A stretch of 64,000 bases of DNA from Sabethes cyaneus (lineage: Eukaryota > Arthropoda > Insecta > Diptera > Culicidae). The notes under the pieces were generated by a model. It made no database searches, was not told where the DNA came from, and worked only from the letters and a program-made list of their open reading frames with translations. Shown in pieces: positions 58,951 through 64,000 of the stretch. Position numbers and translations under genes: made by a program. The stretch spans positions 9,776,768 to 9,840,767 of the forward strand of contig NC_071355.1 in NCBI RefSeq assembly GCF_943734655.1. Direction: 5' to 3'. Each line of letters opens with the position of its first letter. The stretch's first letter is position 1.

Positions 58951-60130
58951 CCTTATCTCCGCTATCAGTTTTCCTCCGCCATTTTGAAGTGTCCGGCTAT
59001 AATGTCGAAGTTATCTGCGAATCCAAGAAGTTGGCTAGTCTTGCTCAACATTGTGCCTCTCGTTTCTATGCACGTACGCAAAAAACATACGAAAAGCCAG
59101 TCGTTACACTCGCCGCTTCTCAAAGGAACACTCAACAGTGCTCCTAAAAAACACGCGAAACACGTCATCGATTCAATCTTGCTTTGGTCAGTTGTGTCAG
59201 TTTGTCGGGAACTCCGCATTCGTGCATTATCTGCCAGTCCCGATCGACTGTATCGTATACTGCTTTGAAGTCGAAGAATGAGTGGACACACTTTAATTCT
59301 AACATTTTTCAAATGACTCGAGCTTTCATTAAACCGGTTTGATAGTTTTTCACAAATGCATGAAACAGACTCCGATCTAGAAGAGTTCCTGTAGGCCACG
59401 TTTATCGGCACTATGCCACCAGAGCTTGAAAATGGATTGTCTGAATCGACTGGTACTGCGTTAACGCGTACGCTTTCTGCATTCAACTTGCACTGTAAAA
59501 CAGTCATTTGACTGTTTACCATACGCTTTCATTCTGCCTCTTGTCAACGGCCTCTGCGTACAATTTGTGCCGCATCTCAAGAGAAGCCAACAGTCGTTTT
59601 CCGACTTAGCGTTCATATTGGAAGATATAAAGTGTTTGTTTCTCTGTTTTTTTTCAAATCCACGGTAAAAGTTTGTCGTACAACGTCGGACAGAGGCAAA
59701 CCAAAAGTTCACTTATTTTGGATGACGTCCGACTCCCACGTACTTGTAGTAGTTATTTTTTCGTGGTACGGAATCATCCCATTGCGCGGCTGATTTCCGT
59801 TAGTGAGGTGACGGCCGGTCAATTGACTCTTTGGCAGTCATTCACTGTTCCACAACAAACGAACAAACGACGCCTACCAACCACTATTCCGGTAGAGTCT
59901 TCTCCTGCTTTCAGATCAGGGTTCCCTTCTCGTTCCCATTGGGACATATGCCAGATTTCGGAGTGGATTTCTTTACGAAACTGATTTTATTTCTTATAGA
60001 ACTGGCGTGTTTTAATTCTTCACGATCTCTGTTCTCTTTCTGGCCTCTTTTTCCTTTTCAAGATCGTGGAAAATTAGTTCCTTTCTACTCAGTATTTAAC
60101 CAACTTCTCCAATTTCCCATCAAATCAGTG
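58950..60130 (-). mobile_element. Highly decayed main-family LINE
   Basis: Minus strand preserves CIETRGTMLSKTSQLLGFAD (about 59015-59075), equal to GIETRGTIFNKSSQLLAFAD of the other copies, and NRFNESSSHLKNV-type sequence. 60015-60075 parallels 19005-19075 of copy D (CACGATCTCTGTTCTC). Much older than the other copies. Confidence 0.7.
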
Positions 60131-60335
60131 ATTGGATGTACTCCACGGTTCACCACCCAGTGCCTTTCGATGGCCAAGCATATTCTACGTATTCTACGTA
60201 TAGTCTATGGCTATCTGTAGTACCAATTTTGCACGAAAAAACATTCGGAAGCATACCTGAAAACAGCCTAATGGAGAGGCCTGCTATCAGATCAACCACC
60301 TTTCGATTGATGACTGCTTTTTTTTTGGATGATTT
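60131..60335. other. Short unassigned spacer
   Basis: No supported feature; contains a tandem TATTCTACGTATTCTACGTAT (about 60180-60200). Confidence 0.3.
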
Positions 60336-60519
60336 TTTGTGCGATCCTTCCGGAGACGAAACGTCGACTCGGACTGCTATTTCGTAGTAAGCAAGATTCG
60401 TGCCAGGTTCAAATCGAGACCAACGAGGAAGATACGACTGAACATTCGGCGGTTATCAACGGAAAAAAGATGCTGCAGAGTACTCTCGGAAAACTGATTA
60501 CTGAATCGGAGAATGATGA

Positions 60520-61213
60520 TGATTCAGATTCTAGATCAGATTTTGGATCACATTTTCACCATATTTGGACCAGATTTTGGATGAAATTTTGGACCACACT
60601 TTTTATCAAATTTTAGACTAGATTCTAGACCAGGACCAGTTTGTGGAGTTTGTCCCGATTCTGTTCCCGACCTGATTTTTTATCAAATTTTGGACAAGAT
60701 TTTGCATCAAATTTAGAGCCAGACTCTGGAACTGAAAGTGATTATAAACCTACATTTTTGATCAGATTTTAATCCATCAACTAGATTTTGGATCACGTTC
60801 TGAACCACATTCTGGGCCTGGAGCCTGGACTATATTTTGGACCTGGACTAGATTGCGGTCCCTATCAAATTTTGTTCCAGATTTTGTAACAAATTTTCGA
60901 ACAGATTTGAACTGGATTCTAGAGCAGATTTTGGACTATATTTTCAATTAGATTTTGGCCATATTTTGTACCAGATTGTGGGTCAGACTAGACCTAGATC
61001 AGATTTTGAGCCTGGACTAGATTCTACAACACATTTTCAGTCAGATTTTGGTCCAGACTTCGCATCAGATTATGAACCAAATTCTGGACCTGGAATGTAT
61101 TGTGGACCATTTTTTTAATCAAATTTTGGAACAGATTTGGACTAGATTGTGAACCATGTTTTGGTTCACATTTTTATCAGGTTTTTCATCAGATTCTAGG
61201 CCAGGTTCCAGTG
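60520..61213 (+). repeat. Degenerate minisatellite array 1, GATTTTGGACCA-type
   Basis: About 55 diverged copies of a roughly 12-bp unit resembling GATTTTGGACCA (variants GATCAGATTTTGG, AATTTTGGACAA, GATTCTAGACC). No coding sense. The same unit appears in the opposite orientation at 62349-63790. Confidence 0.85.
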
Positions 61214-61600
61214 CGTCGTAGCGTGACATTGTGGCCTTGGCGAAGACCTGATTTGACACCCCATCGGGTTTTAAATCAGTGTTCCTTCGAAGTTTATTAT
61301 TTTTTAGAATTAGACTCGTGCATGATTTGAACAACTGCAGGAATTCAGTACTTTACAGTATATTCAAGAGTACTTTACTGATGTTCAGGCCGTTTTTGGC
61401 GCCCCCTAGAGCTAGCGCCCTCGGTGGGGACCAGTCTGGCTAACTGCACGCTAGGGCGCTGCCTACGAACTGGTTGGAAGGTGCCTTGTTTACAAAATCA
61501 GCCACCGACTCGAACGTAGCAATTGTCGAGGCATTACTCTCTTCAATTTTGCATACAAAATTCTCTCATGCATCCTGTTTTATAGACTGAAGCCGTTGCA
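61214..61600. other. Linker between array and RT fragment
   Basis: No recognisable coding sequence; GC-richer stretch around 61390-61460 (CTAGAGCTAGCGCC). Confidence 0.3.
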
Positions 61601-62348
61601 GGAAACCTTTGTTGGCGAATATCAGTGCAGATTTTGAGAGGGACGCTCTACGTCGGACCAAATGTTCGCTGACAAATGACTTCAAGGCGGCGTACGATTC
61701 AGTTAAAAAAAATGAGCTGTGGCAGATGGTTTTCCAACAAAGCGTCAGAATAGTGGGCGAAACATCAGACTCATTTGTGACGTTCAATGGTTTGAAGCAA
61801 GGTGACGAACTATCGAATTTTCTGTTCAACATTGCATTGGAAGGTGCTATTCGAAGGGCAGGCGTGCAGAGAAGCGGTACCATCGTCACGAAATCTCGCA
61901 TGCTCCAAGGGTTCGGGGATGACATCGATATCATCGAGAAGAAGCTACGGGGAGGGGCTTGTCATAAACTCTGCCAAAACGTAGTATATGGTGGCTGGTA
62001 GAGAGCATACCCACGCCACGAAGCGTGGACGTTGGAATGGGGCGACCGACGAACGCTTGGTGTTTTTAGTGTAAGATCCTGCGATCAACTCTTGGCCGCA
62101 TATTAGAAGAAGGAGTGTGGCGCCGGTGCATGAACCAGCAGCATGAACCATGATATAAACCAACTATACAAAGATACGGATGTTGTGAGGCGGCTAAAAC
62201 ACGACAGGCTACAGTGAGCTGGCCTCGAGAAAGAATGTCGTATGAGTCCATAGATATTCAGACCCCGTACACGTTGGATGAGCGCTGTTGATGAGGATGC
62301 TAGAACAGCGGGTGTCAGGGCGGCTGAAAAGGTGCGGCCCAAGACCGA

Positions 62349-63790
62349 GATTCTAGTTCAAAATTTGATCCAAAATCTGGTTTAAAATCTAATTAAAATG
62401 TGGCCTAATCTGCTCCTGGTCTAAGATGTGATAAAAAATGTCCAAAATCTGGTTTATAATCTGGTAGAAAATATCCAGAGTCCTTTCCATGGTCTTCTGG
62501 TCTTGTTGTAGAATGTGGTTCAAAATTTGGTGCCAGATATGATCCAAAATGTGTTAAAAACTGTGGTCCAATATATGGTTCTGAATATGATGGAGGTCCA
62601 ACATCTCGTTCAGGCCCATAATGTGATCCAAAATATGCCAAAATCTAATCAAAAATGTAATCCAAAATCTGGTCCAAAATCTGGTTCAAATCTGTTCCAG
62701 AATTTGTTACAAATCTGGAACAAAATTTGATAAAAAATGTTCACAATCTAGTTCAGGTCCAGAATCTGGTTCGAAACCTGAGACAAAAAATCTGGTTGGT
62801 AGTTTAAAAATAGCTAGAAAAAACTGTAGCCCAAAATACGCTCCATATCCAAACTGATCAAAAATGTGGCCCAAAATCTGGTTTATAACCTGATTTAGTT
62901 ACAGAATCTTATATAAAATGTGATTCAAAATATAATTCGAAATCTTATAAAAAATTGGACGGAAATGTAGTCCAGGTATAGAATTTGGTCCAGGTCCAAT
63001 ATCTGAAATGTTGTTTAAAATCTCATTCAATTCCCGAATCTGGCGCAAGGCCAGAATCTGGTCCAAGATTTAATCAAAAATGTAGTCCAAAACAAGCCAG
63101 TCGTCACATGTTCGAATCTCGAATAGGCGGTGCTAGATAGAGTCAGTAGAATTGTTGCACTAGCCCCGTAATTGTTCTGTACTCTAATACTCTAATAGTC
63201 GGCTATGAAGTCTGTCGATAAAGAAGGATCACGTCTTAGAAAAGACGTTTAAGCCCAAGGTTTTTTTCCGGTCCAAAATCTGGTCCACAATCTAATGCAG
63301 GCTCAAAATGTGGTCCAGATCGGGTCTAGAATCTGGGTCCAAAATCTAATCCAAAATCTGATCAACAATGTGTTTCAAAATCTGGTCCAGAATCTAGTTT
63401 AAATCTGTTCAAAAATCTGCAACAAAAGTTCAGGTCCACAATACGCAGGCGCAGGTCCAGAATCTGGTTCAAAACCAGATCCGAAATCTGATTGGTGGTT
63501 TAAAAACAGATCAAAAACCTGTGGCCTAAAATAAACTTCAGGCCCAAACTCTGGCCCAAACAACTGATCACCAAATGGGGTCCAAAATGTGGTTTTTATA
63601 ACCCGGTCCAGTTCCAAAATCTGGTTCAAAATTTAATCCAAAATCTGGTTCGAAATCTGATAAAATATGTTGATCAAAATGTGATTCAGGTTCAGAATTT
63701 GATCCAGGTCCAAAATCTGGTTCAAAGTTTGGAACCAAATCTGATAAAAATGTGGCCTGGAATTGAGTGCAGGTTCAGAATTTGTTTGGT
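62349..63790 (-). repeat. Degenerate minisatellite array 2, inverse orientation
   Basis: More than 100 diverged copies of TCCAAAATCTGG-type units, the reverse complement of array 1. Interrupted at about 63095-63267 by a short retroposon-like insert. Local frames (e.g. 62515-62730) are low-complexity artefacts. Confidence 0.88.
63095..63267 (+). mobile_element. SINE-like insert in array 2
   Basis: A non-array stretch of about 170 bases with a B-box-like GTTCGAATCTC (about 63112-63122), a central CACTAGCCCCGTAATTGTT and a tail GCCCAAGGTTTTTTT. GGCTATGAAGTCTGTC at about 63203 resembles 51290-51305. An A box is not evident, so it may be a tRNA-derived SINE or a 3' piece of one. Confidence 0.5.
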
Positions 63791-64000
63791 GGTTTAATTC
63801 TTATCTATTTATATAAGAGGCTTATGTCTGTACCTAAAACCAGGTCTCTGACAGGACGTCATAAGAGGCTTATCGGTAACTAAAACGAGGTCCCTGACAG
63901 GACGTTATACTTTCGTAGCAATGGGTTGTATTCTCAGTCGACCGCTGGACTGCTCGATTGCTTAACTGGTTGACTAGACTTCTCGACTGGACTGGACTGG
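63791..64000. repeat. 48-bp tandem duplication and GACTGG-rich tract
   Basis: A unit starting ATAAGAGGCTTAT and ending TCTGACAGGACGTC / CCTGACAGGACGTT occurs twice in tandem (about 63811-63862 and 63863-63910). The last 60 bases are built of CTGGACTG/CGACTGGACT-like short repeats and continue past the window edge. Confidence 0.75.

Larger units (their letters stand above)
60336..62345 (+). mobile_element. Decayed LINE (sense) surrounding a minisatellite
   Basis: Plus-strand pieces in the right order: endonuclease end RRRNVDSDCYFVVSKIRARF (60350-60410); after the minisatellite, RT pieces FKAAYDSVKKNELWQM (61680-61730), FNGLKQGDELSNFLFNIALE (61785-61845), RRAGVQRSGTIVTKSRM and FGDDIDII (catalytic box damaged, 61912-61935); then post-RT LEEGVWRRCMNQ (62100-62140) and VDEDARTAGVRAAEKV (62290-62335). 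The copy is inactive and interrupted by the array at 60520-61213. Confidence 0.7.

Noticed and set aside
60520..63790. CRISPR-like regular repeats
   Set aside because: Units are short (about 12 bp), highly diverged and without spacers, in eukaryotic DNA with LINE fragments; they are minisatellites.

Overview
The window reads as insect nuclear DNA, most likely from a mosquito (Aedes-like). This is inferred from the dipteran-type gene content (MSL3, an INF2/FHDC1-type formin, MFAP1, PDIA6), very short introns of about 60 nt beside a 14-kb intron, AT-rich spacers, and a dense load of non-LTR retrotransposons, a Penelope-like element and TA-flanked inverted-repeat elements. I could run no database search, so species and all transposon family names are inference.

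Layout. 1-1131 (-): protein disulfide isomerase PDIA6/P5, running off the left edge. About 1930-3440: a decayed unit with fused, frameshifted histone H2A and H2B remnants. 4160-12480: a transposon nest, including one LINE copy split by a 3.3-kb DNA element that itself carries a 2.2-kb insertion with a 24-bp target duplication. 12728-13131 (+): the last three exons of an unrecognised gene, ending tail-to-tail against MFAP1 (13164-14630, -). 15361-21439: inverted-repeat elements and the most complete copy of the main LINE (-), itself interrupted by a 640-bp foldback element and a 307-bp element. 21524-24094: a 2.6-kb terminal-inverted-repeat element. 24596-26406 (+): MSL3, four exons. 27440-35700: an I-like LINE with a deleted reverse-transcriptase core, then rearranged LINE fragments. 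37531-57136 (-): formin; eight clustered exons (37531-42762) carry FH1, FH2 and a long tail, and one more exon (56989-57136) lies across a 14.2-kb intron. That intron holds two Tc1/mariner remnants, a 680-bp (AC)n tract, a Penelope-like element broken by two DNA elements, and a LINE broken by a Jockey-like LINE. 58950-64000: decayed LINE pieces and two minisatellite arrays of the same motif in opposite orientation.

The host genes belong to unrelated processes: ER protein folding, splicing, chromatin and actin assembly. There is no operon-like organisation. I found no convincing undescribed multi-gene system. The most informative points are the 2-nt frameshift in the formin FH2 region, the remote formin exon, the unidentified three-exon gene, the H2A/H2B fusion remnant, the layered insertions with readable target duplications, and the opposed minisatellite arrays.
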